In this document: positions 46,758-56,545 of the stretch, in pieces
Layout: every line of letters starts with the position of its first letter
Numbering within the stretch: position 1 is the first letter of the stretch
Assembly (NCBI GenBank): GCA_030435675.1
Contig: CM059624.1
Coordinates: forward strand, 14,160,769 to 14,224,768
Direction: 5' to 3'
Source: Steinernema hermaphroditum
Taxonomy: Eukaryota > Nematoda > Chromadorea > Rhabditida > Steinernematidae
DNA: 64,000 bases
The notes under the pieces: generated by a model
The model's input: only the letters and a program-made list of their open reading frames with translations
Databases searched by the model: none
Told to the model about the DNA's origin: nothing
Program-made: the position numbers and the translations under genes

Positions 46758-47580
46758 TCAGGGCTTGATGCAGAGTCCCTCAGAGACGCTGCAACGAGAG
46801 TTGGCGAAGGTAGTGCAGTCCGAATCTCTCTTGCAAGGGCTTCCGATCTCGTAGATCTGTTCATCGAGCCAGTTTCCCCTAAAGACGGTCTCATCGCCTT
46901 GTCGATCGAAGACAACACCTACTGTTCGCTGTAGTTGCACACAACGAAGTTCATAGTGGGACAGCGAGCATGGCCACATCCGATCTTCGTGGTTCTGGCC
47001 CAGGCCATCTGCGTGTAGTGGCCGACGAAGGTGGAGGCGAGGAATCTGGTGAACTTGTAGTTGGGGCTGACACGAGAGACTCCTTTCTCAGCCAGTTCAT
47101 TCCACCACAAGTCCGTAGCTTGTAGGACGAAGGCTGAAGGAGAACCTTTGAATACGGAGTAATTTTGTCGCTTACAGTCATCTTGAGCAGTAGACGACGA
47201 CTTGAAAATGTTCTCTCCGACGTTTTGACCGCTGTGTTGATAAACACATCGATTCGCCCAATTCTGAGCCATGCGCTCGAGTTCGCAGTCATATTCCTAA
47301 ACCACGTTGTCACTTTTGGATACCGTACTCCCTGCCCACCAGCTTGTACATGTTCTTAGCTGGAGGAGCGAAGTGTCCAGAGCGTCCGTCCTTTTCTCTT
47401 CCCAGGGCGCTCGACGAGCGGAGTTGATTGTGGCGGTCGAGGACGGCCTTCCGAGTGGCGGGGTTCAAGCCTTGAGTGGGACAGTGCTGGCCCAAAGCCA
47501 CGGTGACAGCTAAAAGGAGATAGATTTGGGCTCCAGAAAGGTTGTGTACCCAAGGAGAGGATCAGGACGCTCGAAATCAT
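46758..47580 (-). CDS. Secreted CAP/SCP-domain protein with Cys-rich C-terminus (four exons)
   Basis: 231 residues. Exons are 47580-47550, 47509-47340, 47296-46923 and 46878-46758. Introns of 40, 43 and 44 nt fit phases 1, 0 and 2. The signal peptide is MISSVLILSLAVTVALG. The CAP domain follows, with the usual landmarks LDRHNQLRS, YDCELERMAQNWA, NVGENIF, GHYTQMAWA and CNYS; these include the conserved cavity His and Glu positions. A Cys-rich tail of about 30 residues (GSPCKRDSDC ... SEGLC) ends the protein. The second donor must be GTGGGC to keep frame and reproduce the family sequence AKNMYKL-EYDC, which is a weak site. CAP proteins are secreted and include nematode venom-allergen-like proteins. 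No activity can be inferred. Confidence 0.88.
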
Positions 47581-47734
47581 CGGTTTAGAGATGGTGATGG
47601 CTTGGAGATGCGGCTCATCTTTTATATCATTGTGATATTGCCGATCCAGACGATATTTGTTATTGTTATGCTAATTTTGAAGCACGCTTCCGAGGCTCCC
47701 GAACGAACACCTGCGTCAAATGTGGTTTTCAGGA

Positions 47735-47850
47735 TATTTGAATTTCCAGCAAAATCTATCAGTGTGCGTCGGCGTCAAAGTGGCGAATCCGGCACAAAAA
47801 ATGGTGGTGGAGCACTGGGCGACACATTTCGAGCATTCTGTGAGCCGGAG
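47735..47850 (+). repeat. Dispersed repeat, partner of 56440-56545
   Basis: Shares GAATTTCCAG, ATCAGTGTGCGTCGGC, GGTGGAGCAC and 'cattctgtga/ccttctgtga' blocks in the same order with the minus strand of 56440-56545. There it forms the N-terminal coding part of an Ala/Pro-rich gene. Confidence 0.65.
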
Positions 47851-47892
47851 CAATCACTGCGGGACTACAAAACATAGCCTTAACGTCATTTA

Positions 47893-48014
47893 GAAAACAG
47901 ACCGCAGAACGCGAAACTCTAGCAGAATCCCTGATGGTCCCACCACGAATACTCTGACGCTATTGATTTGGCGTACGGTAGTTGGGAGATTTTGCACTGC
48001 TTTGCAGCGCGTTG
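47893..48014 (+). repeat. Dispersed repeat, partner of 60853-60973
   Basis: About 120 bp is over 90% identical by eye to 60853-60973, including 'accgcagaacgcgaaactc' and 'ggtcccaccacgaatactct'. It is non-coding. The two copies have different flanks on both sides. Confidence 0.7.
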
Positions 48015-48392
48015 TTGTAGGCCGATTTGCTGCCCAGGCCGATTTGCTGCCCTCAGGGTGTTCATGGCGGGACCACAGAAAAGACCACAGACAGAATTCA
48101 ACCGTCAAATACTCCTTTTCTTTAAAACAGCAGTTTCAGGTTTCCCAGGAAGGAAGTGCCCACACCATCCGACTCTTCACGTGTTGAGTTAGTGTTAGGT
48201 CCGATGCGCTCTGCCACATCAAGAATCGACCGTATGTTTAGACCACGAACTAAATGAACTAAAAATGACAGTTAACATGTCAAACAGAAAAAATTCAACT
48301 CGTGGTGCCTTTTGGATTGATGTAGATTGACGCTATTTTATTCCGCGTCTTTTTCATCTGTACATACAAAATGGATCCGCATGTCTCGTCTC

Positions 48393-48510
48393 TTATGCCG
48401 TCTTCTTGGCCTTGTTGCTTCCAATAAGAACAGCCGAGCGGACGAAAGGAGAGAAGGCAGGCACGACGGCTGGGGCTGTGGCGACCACTGGAAGAGAGGC
48501 GACGACGGAG
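48393..48510 (-). pseudogene. 3' fragment of an Ala/Pro-rich secreted gene
   Basis: The minus strand reads SVVASLPVVATAPAVVPAFS and continues SPFVRSAVLIGSNKAKKTA to a stop at 48393. This matches the C-terminus of the 31.2 kb gene almost exactly. Upstream of about 48510 the Ala/Pro-rich repeat and signal peptide are not found in frame. It is either the last exon of a rearranged gene or a truncated copy. Confidence 0.55.
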
Positions 48511-48829
48511 TTTTCAATTTTGCCCAATTGGACCCATTTTAATAGACTTTGTGCCTTCTACAGAGGTGTGGTCGTGTTGGTGGAATACCAGGGTTACCGT
48601 CGTTTCATCCAGCCGGCAAAGAAGCTCTTCACCGCCGCCCGACCACCAGCGCCGCCAAATCGAAGTCTATCAATGATGATTCGATGTTTACGCCACCAGT
48701 CTAGGCGTCAATCGGAATCAGTCTCCTCGCTCCGTTATACTCGAACGTCGTGCCTTGTGCCGAAGAAAGAAGAAGGTCCGCGACTACGGTGTAATATTTT
48801 TGTGCCATAATAGGTGTCTTGCACGACAT

Positions 48830-49270
48830 AGCGTAACGTTGATGAAAGAGATAAAATACGTAATTGCCGCTAGTTCAAGAACTCAAAATCTAATGCAGCA
48901 AAGGCGGCCATGTTATGCCATGGCTGCTGTTAATCGTGTATGTAATTTATCTAAAAACAAGGGAAGAGCTAAACATTGAGCTCTGAAAGGCGACTTCATA
49001 CTGATACCCCGAGGAACGAGGCCACCTCTAGAAGAATCGCCGAGAAAAGAGGGGACATCGGGGTGTTAAACACTGTAGATAGTGAAGAAAATAAGAGAAA
49101 TGTTGCAAAAGAGCCGAATGAATTCATTTGAACTGGATTTTAACTATTGGGTCAGTGCATTAAGATACGCAAAAAGAGTTGCTTTTTCAAGTGTTGATAG
49201 CAAAGGAACAACAAAATAACATGTTAGCAAAATATGTGACGTATTCATTTAGTTACGATAGACAGCACAG
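48830..49270. other. Interval without a supported gene
   Basis: No exon or element end was recognised. The right edge has the 'agttacgatagacagcacagcg' flank found downstream of S26-like genes. Confidence 0.35.
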
Positions 49271-49280
49271 CGTGCAGGCC

Positions 49281-50100
49281 TCATTTGGCACGGGAGTGAC
49301 ACAATGCACACAAGAAAAGAACACAAGCACCACAATTTAGAAGTGTCTTTCCGAAGGACTGCTCGGGCTGAGGGTTAGGCTGAGGCGGTTGATCCTTGAC
49401 TAGAGTGAAGTCGTTCGTGAAGCTTGGTGAATACGCTGCGACGAGTTTAGATTCCAAAGCGCTAAGCTGAAGAGGGCCATAGTGCCTCGAATCGCGAGAG
49501 AGCTTTCTGTTGTCTCCCATTACGTAGACTGTTCCTTCGGGAATGTCCTCCTCACGCCGCTTTAAGTCATTGTGTACTGTAGCAGGACCAATTGCTACAA
49601 CTCTTTTTTCTGCATAATTCAGCTTATCTGGAATGCGATAACTGACGATGTCTCCGACACGCACTTCTTCCTGTGGGTTGACAAAGCTACGCCAGATGCC
49701 GAGACCAGAGTTTGGAAGCGTAGGGGACATAGATTAACCAGTACGACAACTGCACTCAAGAGCTGGCGACTGGTAGCAATTGATGTACCAGAAAAGATTG
49801 GCAAGTTTCTGTGCGTCTTCTTCGGAAATCTGATCCACAAAGCTTTCTCGTAATTTTTCCAAAAACTAATTGTTTAATGCCTAGAAGCTTAAGTAAAGAA
49901 GCGCGACAGGCCGCATCAAAAATGGCGTATCGCGGACCTGACCACGGCGTGATCTGTCGCGCCCACTCGAACTCGTTCTTTAGTTCTGGAAACTGCGCCT
50001 CGAACTCTCGGTCTTTGTAAGATGTGGATGCCCTATGAAAGCCGAAGGCTGTCAGGCAAAGGCGGAGACGGCGACGATTCGGCGAATGAAATGGGACATT
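49281..50100 (-). pseudogene. Signal-peptidase-like (S26) gene, copy 3, disrupted
   Basis: The promoter, ATG and first 15 codons are conserved, but a 4-nt deletion after codon 15 (GCC TTT GCC then TGA) shifts the frame. A second shift lies in the middle region (after about LLKLLGIKQL). A TAA interrupts the coding immediately before the Ser box SMSPTLPNSG. From 49730 down, the catalytic part is open and retains Ser, Lys (AEKRVVAIG) and GDNRKLSRDSRHYGP. It is probably a pseudogene whose 3' half has decayed less. No intron removing the faults is apparent. Confidence 0.8.
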
Positions 50101-50214
50101 TTGTGGAAATTCTTCCGTCGGTCGTTTTTTAGAACGGCCGAACGGCTTCTCTTTTATAGGTTTGTTCATGTGGTAAGCGATGCACAGTTGTAGCAAAGCG
50201 GTGCCAAACTTTTG

Positions 50215-50236
50215 TCGGGGGGGGGGGGGGCGGGGG
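50215..50236 (+). repeat. Poly-G tract
   Basis: A run of 13 or more G followed by C and GGGGG, upstream of the disrupted S26 copy. It is prone to sequencing length error. Confidence 0.7.
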
Positions 50237-50639
50237 TTACTTTCAAACCGTAGAACGGTGATATGCTTGAAATCATGCTGTGGCCAGGTCGGAAGTACAT
50301 GGTGTTTATCAATGTCTTTGATTTGGAAACGGAACATTCAAATGTCACCTTTGTGGTGAAACAGCGACAAAACCTATTGTAAACTGTACACCAATACACG
50401 TGACCCGCGTAGATGCCCTTTGATAGTTGCATTCAATGGAATATAATCAACTTTGCTAACGGAGCGCCACCAGTTTGTGTAATAGAACCGCCTCCTCACT
50501 CTAGAAGAGATTTTGGCCAGAGTGTTGTATTTCCAATTGCTGTTATTGTAGCATGTATTTGTGGATAAATTTGATTAGTGTCTTGGATGCCGTTCTTCGG
50601 ATCCGGGCCCATCCCAACCAAACATCAGTGACCATATTC

Positions 50640-51005
50640 AGCACACTGGGAATGGGAACCTCCCGGGAAACGCTTCTCACCCGCTTCCCAGTGGGAAGTT
50701 GCCCAGTGGGCAAAAGTGGGCTACATTAGCCACAGGGTTTGCTGTCTGACCAACCAGACACTCAGAGAGCGACCGGAAGGACCGATCGCTCGCCACGATA
50801 AATTAGTGTGTCACAAAGTTTTGACGTCAAAAAAGATCTAAAACGGTGACTGGGAAGTCCTCTTCGTCCGTAGGTGGGAGGACTGGGAAGCAAATGGGAA
50901 ATTTTCCCAGTTTCCTGAATACCGCTTCCCACTTCCCACTCAACTGGGAGGAGTGGGAAGTCAGTCAGTCAAATTGTGTGTCAGTCAGTCAAATCAGTCA
51001 AAATT
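50640..51005. repeat. Low-complexity region rich in TGGGAAG and GTCA words
   Basis: Repeated TGGGAAG, CTTCCCA and CCCAGT words occur on both strands (for example CTTCCCAGTGGGAAG, a perfect palindrome). They are followed by GTCAGTCAGTCAAAT repeats at 50960-51000. No gene is apparent. Confidence 0.6.
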
Positions 51006-51064
51006 GCAAAGAAACGCACAACCAGGTATCCTCAGGGTCTCGGTTGTCTGTGTGGCTCATTGCC

Positions 51065-51380
51065 AATGTGTTTCGTTTGTAAGTGTCGGGTTCGGTTCCC
51101 CTTAGGGCCGATATTTTTGTGTGGGTGTTTTCTCCGTGCTCACGGAAAAACACACACACAGACCAACAGACGCGTCGGTTCTCCGTTTATATATAGGATA
51201 GGGGATCCTCTTTTTAGGCATTCATTTTTGAAAGAAAAAAATTAGCATGCTGAGAAAATATTACTTTCGGTTCCCCAGATGTCGCAAGCGAGTAGTTAGA
51301 AGCCCCAACAATGATGAATAAGGGGTAACAAGAGTCGATAAACACGAACAAAATAACGAAAAAACCGGAGAGGCGAGAAA
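51065..51380 (-). repeat. Composite repeat with mariner-like 5' end, beside S26 copy 4
   Basis: On the minus strand the order is: 3' flank of S26 copy 4; a block resembling the start of a mariner element (ATTTGCAAATGTTTCTCGCC, GTTCGTGTTTATCGACTC); 'ctactcgcttgcgacatctggg'; AGCATGCTAAT; then a 'ggatcccctat' block and CA-rich sequence. The same order of blocks occurs at 57180-57370, and parts recur at 57590-57720 and 59648-59780. Confidence 0.65.
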
Positions 51381-51440
51381 CATTTGCAAATGTGGCGAAT
51401 AGTTATTTATCAGCAGTCACAATAGACAGCACAGCGGTTA

Positions 51441-52271
51441 TTAATCGCTGGAATGACACAATGCACACAAGAAAAGAACACATGCACCACAACTTAGAAG
51501 TGTCTTGCCGAAGGATTGCTGGGGCTGAGGCTTCGGTTGGGGTGGTTGATCCTTGACTAGCGTGAAGTCGTGTTTGAAGCCTGGTTGATACACTGCGACG
51601 AGTTTGCATTCCAGAGCGCTAAGCTTAACAGGCCCATGATACCTCGAATCGAATGAAACTTTTCTGTTGTCTCCCATCACGTAGACTTTTCCTTTGGGAA
51701 CGTGTTCGTCACACCGTTTTAAACCATTGTACACTGTGGCAGGACCAATCGCAACAACTCTTTTCTGTGCAGAATCCAATAAATAACCGATAATCGGAAT
51801 ACGATATCCGACGAGATCTCCAACGCGCACTTCTTGTTGTGGGTTTACAAGGCGACGCTGGATCAGAACAGAACCGTTCAAAATCGTAGGGGACATACAC
51901 TGACCAATTCCAAATCGGAACATAAGTGCTGGCGACTGGTACAATTCAATGTACCACCAAAGACTGCCAAGTTTCTGTACGTCCTCTTCGGAGATCTTAT
52001 CGTCAAACAATTTCCGCATTTGTTGAATACATTCTTCCTTACTGACCAGCAAATGTAAAGAAGCGCGATAAACCCTATTAAAAACGGCGTATCGCGATCC
52101 TGGCCACGGCGTGTTCTGTCGCGCCCACTCGAACTCCTTCTTCAGTTCTGGAAACTGCGCCTCGAACTCACGGTCTTCGTAAGGTGTGGACGTCCTATGG
52201 AGGCCGTAAGCTGTCAGGCCGGCAAAGGCGCAGGCGGAAACGGCGGCGATTCGGCGAAGGATACGCGACAT
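51441..52271 (-). CDS. Signal-peptidase-like (S26) membrane protein, copy 4; Cys at the Ser position
   Basis: 276 residues, single exon. It has an N-terminal anchor (7-24), a charged insert, and a Ser-box that reads GQCMSPTI, in which Cys125 (TGT) replaces the nucleophilic Ser (TCT in copies 1-3 and 5). The Lys base is retained (AQKRVVAIG, Lys170). The GDNRKVSFDSRYHGP signature, Pro-rich linker and hydrophobic tail are intact. A single base change explains Ser to Cys. Cys can act as a nucleophile in some engineered peptidases, so loss of activity is likely but not certain. TATAAA lies about 29 nt upstream of the ATG. The first Met is supported by conserved N-terminal sequence. Confidence 0.85.
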   Translation of the reverse strand: MSRILRRIAAVSACAFAGLTAYGLHRTSTPYEDREFEAQFPELKKEFEWARQNTPWPGSRYAVFNRVYRASLHLLVSKEECIQQMRKLFDDKISEEDVQKLGSLWWYIELYQSPALMFRFGIGQCMSPTILNGSVLIQRRLVNPQQEVRVGDLVGYRIPIIGYLLDSAQKRVVAIGPATVYNGLKRCDEHVPKGKVYVMGDNRKVSFDSRYHGPVKLSALECKLVAVYQPGFKHDFTLVKDQPPQPKPQPQQSFGKTLLSCGACVLFLCALCHSSD

Positions 52272-52299
52272 TTTATGGAAATGCCTCCGTCGGCTTCTT

Positions 52300-52306
52300 T
52301 TTTATA
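52300..52306 (-). promoter_or_regulatory. TATA box of S26-like copy 4
   Basis: TATAAA on the minus strand, close to the ATG at 52271. The block through GACGGAGGCATTTCC is shared with copies 1 and 2. Confidence 0.65.
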
Positions 52307-52379
52307 GGCCCATTCGAGTGGTGAGCGATGCGAAGTGGAAGCAAACGCGAAGCAAAGCGAAAGTAGAGTAACTCTTTCG

Positions 52380-52555
52380 TGGTAGCAAAAGAGTGGAAAG
52401 TGTGGGGACATAGATGGACTAGCACTCGGAAGAAAACGCACAGAAAATTGGCAACACTTTGTGGCACATTCAGCTACGCTGCCAAACTCTGATCTCAGCA
52501 CCCACCGTCGTTTTGTAAACCCGCATCAAGAAGTGGTTGTTGAAAACGTTACTCA
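52380..52555. pseudogene. Two S26-like fragments in opposite orientation
   Basis: On the minus strand, 52385-52430 resembles the Ser-box region (TCCATCTATGTCCCC). On the plus strand, 52482-52550 encodes LPNSDLSTHRRFVNP and continues to a decayed EVRVGD block. This suggests remains of a second collapsed inverted pair beside copy 4. Confidence 0.55.
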
Positions 52556-52829
52556 AATGCTAATGTAGGTTCATTGCCGAAAACGTTGCTCAACTATCCC
52601 CAGAATCCCCAATTTAACTTAAACAAGAACCTACAGTGCGCCCAGCAATGATATGTCCACCTCTCGGTAGGCAAATTTTCCACCTACCGTACACCAAGTG
52701 AGTCAGATCAGGCTATTCGTATACGATTACGATTTATTTGTGGAATCTTCAACATTAGATTGAGCCACACCCCAAATGAATCCATTGCTATCGATCCTTT
52801 TCTCTTACTCATTGTCGTCATCTTTGCGT

Positions 52830-53410
52830 TCCTAACTTCTTCGTGCAGTCATCTCGCCATCTGGTCCTCGGCCTTCCGATGGGATGCGTCATAGGTGGTC
52901 GCCATTCTTCGAGCTTGTTGACCATTTCACAGACATTTCATGACCTATCTTCCAGGCATATTGCCATTTCCTTGTTGCCGCGGATCTGTGGGCATCAGCT
53001 TCGTTACTCCTCTCAGCCACTAGTTTGTCCTTGTGTCCAAGAGCCTTACGCGGAGCATTGTCGATTCCAGTCGGCGCTGACTGGTCTCTAACTTTCTTCG
53101 TGCAGCCGTCGTGAGTGTCCAGGTTTCGCAACCATACAGCATCGCCGGCAGCACGCACTGGTTGAAGAGTATTCTTTTCCATCTCATAAGGACCGAAGAC
53201 GACGTCAGGAACACCTGGTACTTGCGGGAGACGTTCCAGCCGCTCCGGATCCTCGTCCCACTTCTTTCGGATGGTTTCTTGCGAGGCGGACTTCTTGGCC
53301 AAAGTAGACGAAGGCTTCGGCTTGTTCCAGAGCGTTTCCAGGAGGATCGCCGCTTCTTCGTTTCGCCATGATCTTCGTTTTCTCTGCGTTGATCTTCCCG
53401 TACATTTCGT
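52830..53410 (-). mobile_element. LINE fragment, C-terminal part of RTE-like reverse transcriptase
   Basis: The minus strand, over several frames, contains KINAEKTKIMAKRR, FVYFGQEV, ILFNQCVLPAMLYGCETWTL and RRLESTML, which are the C-terminal landmarks of RTE-type endonuclease/reverse-transcriptase proteins, then a KWQYAWKIGH-like end. Frameshifts separate the parts. The catalytic YADD box and endonuclease lie outside. It is an inactive relic. Confidence 0.7.
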
Positions 53411-53884
53411 AGCATGGAATTTACAATGAAAAAAGACCGTTTTTCAAGAGATTTTGAAAGATCCCGCTTTATTTCATCTGCAGTGTTAGGCAATTATCAG
53501 AAGAAGGCCTGAATAGGTTTTCGCATACGGTCTACAACGTGAAATCGATGGAAAAAGCTCAAAACCCTGTCTTCCACATCGTTCTGGGACCCGGACAAGA
53601 CTGCAGGTGAAGTTGGGCTCCTTAGCTTTGAAGGTGAACTGATGCCCATAAGCACTTAAAATCATCGCAGTAACTTTCGACGCTGAAAACGGTATTTTTC
53701 ATGGTTTATCCGCTTCTCAGTTAATTTTCATGCATAAAAGCCTGGCATTCCTTCAAAACGGACCCTATGGTGACTTTTGAAATTTTGTTGACGTTGGTGG
53801 GTTCTGTGAAGCGCCGTTGTGAAGCCTGTTCAAGTAGAACGCAGCGAGCAGGTTGATTCCGATTGACACGTAGCTTGACAGGCC

Positions 53885-54070
53885 CGAGACCGGCTCGTGA
53901 TGGGGTTTGAGCCGATCGTCGGCCGACCGTCGGCCGGTGACACTCGTGAACGCCAATTGTGGCCCGACGCGACGGTCGGCCGACCGTCGGCCGACATCGC
54001 GTCGCGTCGGTGCGTTCGCGAACATCGATCGGCTGTGATCGCGTCGCGTCGCGTCGGGAGGTTCGTGAAC
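53885..54070. repeat. GC-rich short repeats (GTCGGCCG and GTCGCGTC)
   Basis: Three or more copies of GTCGGCCGACCGTCGGCCG-like palindromic units and several GTCGCGTCGCGTC units, with two 'gttcg(c/t)gaac' palindromes. It may form strong secondary structure. No gene is apparent. Confidence 0.65.
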
Positions 54071-54154
54071 GAGCCTTTAGTTATACATCTTTCATGTCAT
54101 TTGATGGACAATAAATATTCGCATATAACCGTACACAATCTTTCCACTTTCGTC

Positions 54155-54529
54155 TTATCCGAAGATGGTCAAAGCCGGACTGTAGGACACAACTCGAGGA
54201 GGACCATGAGGCACCACCTTGGGAACCATGTTCGCAGCAAAGAGGCCAGGAATAACGGGAGCGGGGGCGACGTATCTGGCCACAGGAGTGGCGATGTGGA
54301 CCGGGGCCACTGGATGCTGAAGTGGTGCCAGAAGGGCTTGAAGGAAAGGCGAATAGCTGGTGGCCGGCCACTAAGGTTATTTTCTGTTCTGTACGCTGGG
54401 AAACAGTGACTTACCGCTGCATACTGCGCTGAAGATACGGTAACCATGGCAAAGATTAAGAAGATCGCGAAGGTTCTGAAAGAGGTAATTACTGGTTGAA
54501 GTGTAGGCATTGCCTCACTCGGTTGCCAT
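54155..54529 (-). CDS. Small secreted Pro/Val/Ala-rich protein (three exons)
   Basis: 95 residues. Exons are 54529-54519 (11 nt, encoding MAT plus two bases), 54475-54415 and 54370-54155, with introns of 43 and 44 nt. The first intron (GTGAGG...TTTCAG) interrupts at phase 2, as in the 31.2 and 63.7 kb genes. A signal peptide (TFAIFLIFAMVTVSSA) is followed by QYAAWPATSYSPFLQALLAP. The AAWPxTSYSPxxQAL motif is shared with the 63.7 kb gene. The remainder is Pro/Val-rich, without the CAVPPCA blocks or the NKAKK tail. A TATA-like box lies 48-56 nt upstream. The family is not otherwise recognised. Confidence 0.7.
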
Positions 54530-54576
54530 ATTGAAGACAGTGAACAGTGGAGTGATGGTAACTGCTAAATGAGAGA

Positions 54577-54585
54577 CTTAAATAG
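54577..54585 (-). promoter_or_regulatory. TATA-like box of the small secreted gene
   Basis: CTATTTAAG on the minus strand resembles the TATTTAAG upstream of the related gene at 63.7 kb. Confidence 0.5.
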
Positions 54586-54599
54586 CGTCTGGATAAGCG

Positions 54600-56080
54600 A
54601 AGAAATGTGGAACTACTTGAGAAATAGCATGTTCCGCCCAGATGAAACAGGTAATGTGCTTTGTTCTTCGGTGTGCACACAGAGAACCTAAAGGCCGCGA
54701 CTATTAGCACTAGATGTGTCAACAAGTGGTCAGTGGTCAGAGCAGGAATGCTGTTTGTTTGTCCAACGGGGAATTCCGAAATGTTTTCGCAAGTTCCTGT
54801 CGCCACTTTGAAAGTTCCTTAGAGTGGGTATGTCAGACCAGAAAAGTTGATGTAATTTGTTAAAATACACATAGATACGGACATGTTTAGGCAGAGATTT
54901 TGCGAGTCTGCGGAGGGCCATGACTGTCAACCATGCGGTGATGTGAAGGGGAGGACACGACCAGTCTTTACTAGGAAGACACCTTACTCTTTACTCTTTA
55001 TAAGGGACCGGGGCAGAGCCGTGCAGGGCCTCGGAGGTCAGTCCAACATGAATTACTGGATTCCGTTTGAAACAGTCTGGTTCGGGGGCGGTTACGGCAC
55101 ACACGTAAGGAGAAAACTGTATTTTCCGCGGCAATTATAAGTTCCTCAGGCTACACATTTTGACCTGAAGAACTGCGTAGCCGCGTGCCATGCCAGAAAA
55201 GGATTTTTTGGAGCACAATGTGCCCCTGGAGGGATTTTTGAGGTAAAATAAAGTTTTGTCTCGGATATCTCGGTCTCGTCTCGGCGAGACTTTAAATTTG
55301 GTCTTGGTCTCGGTCTTGGAAAGTGATGATTTACACAGCTCTGGTCCGGGGGCTGTCTATACTGTCTTGTCCCCGCTGCCGTCAACAAACCATCCATATG
55401 GTCAGGAAAGAACATACGAAAAAACACAAGAATCTTCTCGGATATGAGAAAGTAACAATTCGTCATCGGCCCTTTAGGTCGTCTAGGTTGGGACTAGACA
55501 GTCTATGTAAAATGTGTGGCAAAAAGGGAATCTGGATCGACACGTCTGGAATGTCATGGCTGTGAGGCGACTAAGATGACATGACCGGCGACAGACGTAG
55601 CTGTACCTTCCCTTTTCTTCACCTTTTCAATCCCCTGTCCTTTGCTGCTTAGCGGTAGGTGAAGATTGATAACGATACTGTAGTGCTACAAAATAATGTC
55701 TTTTTTATATTCACGTGTTACATCCATCCCAGCCCACCCCTTGAATCGCCTTCTTGAATCGCCTTTCTCCTATCTTCTCGATAGTCCTCATAGAATCTAA
55801 GAAAAATTGTAATAGGCGATCTCATTTATGGATCAATCTCCAACAGTAGACGTTGTGAGGCTCTGTCCGATAGACATACAAAGGATAGACATGATTTGTG
55901 GGATTGAGAGAGAACGCAATGGCTGGACTTTTCTTCTGAGCTGTCACTGAGGTGTCACTGTCACAAGAATCGATTGAAATTGAGCAAATGTGAGTTTATC
56001 CGATATACACAGAAAATTCACAATAAATTATGTGAAATTGTGAGTGGAGGCGAATCCTGCGTAGCTTCAGGCGACGTTCT
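54600..56080. other. Interval without a supported gene
   Basis: No exon, RNA gene or terminal repeat was recognised. Short AG/CT-rich direct words (gtctcgg, tctcgtctcgg) occur at 55255-55315. Confidence 0.35.
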
Positions 56081-56083
56081 TCT

Positions 56084-56503
56084 TTAGTTCTTCTTCGACT
56101 TCGACGATCCGTAGAGGACGGCTGCTCGTGCGAAAGGAGCATAGGCCGGCACGACGGGAGCCGGAGCGGCGGCGACCACTGGGGCAGGTGCCGCAAGCAG
56201 CGGAGCGGGGGCAGCGGCAACGAAGGGCGCCGGAGCGGCGGCCACTACAGGAGCGGCGGCAACAACTGTACGAGGGGCGGTCAGGATCGGGGCCCGAGCA
56301 GCAGCGACAACTGGAGCCGGAGCGGCGAGCACTCGTGGGGCCATGAAGGGAGCCGGGGCAGCGAGGACCGGAACTGGGGCGGCGAGAAGAGGAGCTGGAG
56401 CGGCGGCGACGATCGGACGAGGAGCAAGAAGGTCACAGAAGGCCCGGAATCCGCCGATCTGTGCTCCACCGCTGCGCCTGGACTGGATTTTCCACTTCAA
56501 CAA
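56084..56503 (-). CDS. Ala/Pro/Val-rich protein with repeat-derived N-terminus
   Basis: 139 residues if translated from the longest open frame. From about residue 26 the sequence is Ala/Pro/Val repeats (AAPAPLLAAPVPVLAAPAPF) to the C-terminus, YAPFARAAVLYGSSKSKKN. This is the same family as the 31.2 kb gene. No signal peptide, microexon or CAVPPCA block is found. The N-terminal part (KWKIQSRRSGGAQIGGFRAF) is encoded by a dispersed repeat also present at 47735-47850. The normal 5' end therefore appears replaced or truncated. It could be a pseudogene or could start from a distant exon. Confidence 0.55.
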   Translation of the reverse strand: MLKWKIQSRRSGGAQIGGFRAFCDLLAPRPIVAAAPAPLLAAPVPVLAAPAPFMAPRVLAAPAPVVAAARAPILTAPRTVVAAAPVVAAAPAPFVAAAPAPLLAAPAPVVAAAPAPVVPAYAPFARAAVLYGSSKSKKN

Positions 56504-56545
56504 TGCCGACGCACACTGATGGGTTTTTCTGGAAATTCAAATAAA
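56440..56545 (-). repeat. Dispersed repeat joined to an Ala/Pro-rich gene
   Basis: Partner of 47735-47850, in opposite orientation. It lies across the 5' end of the open frame of the 56.1 kb gene. Confidence 0.65.
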
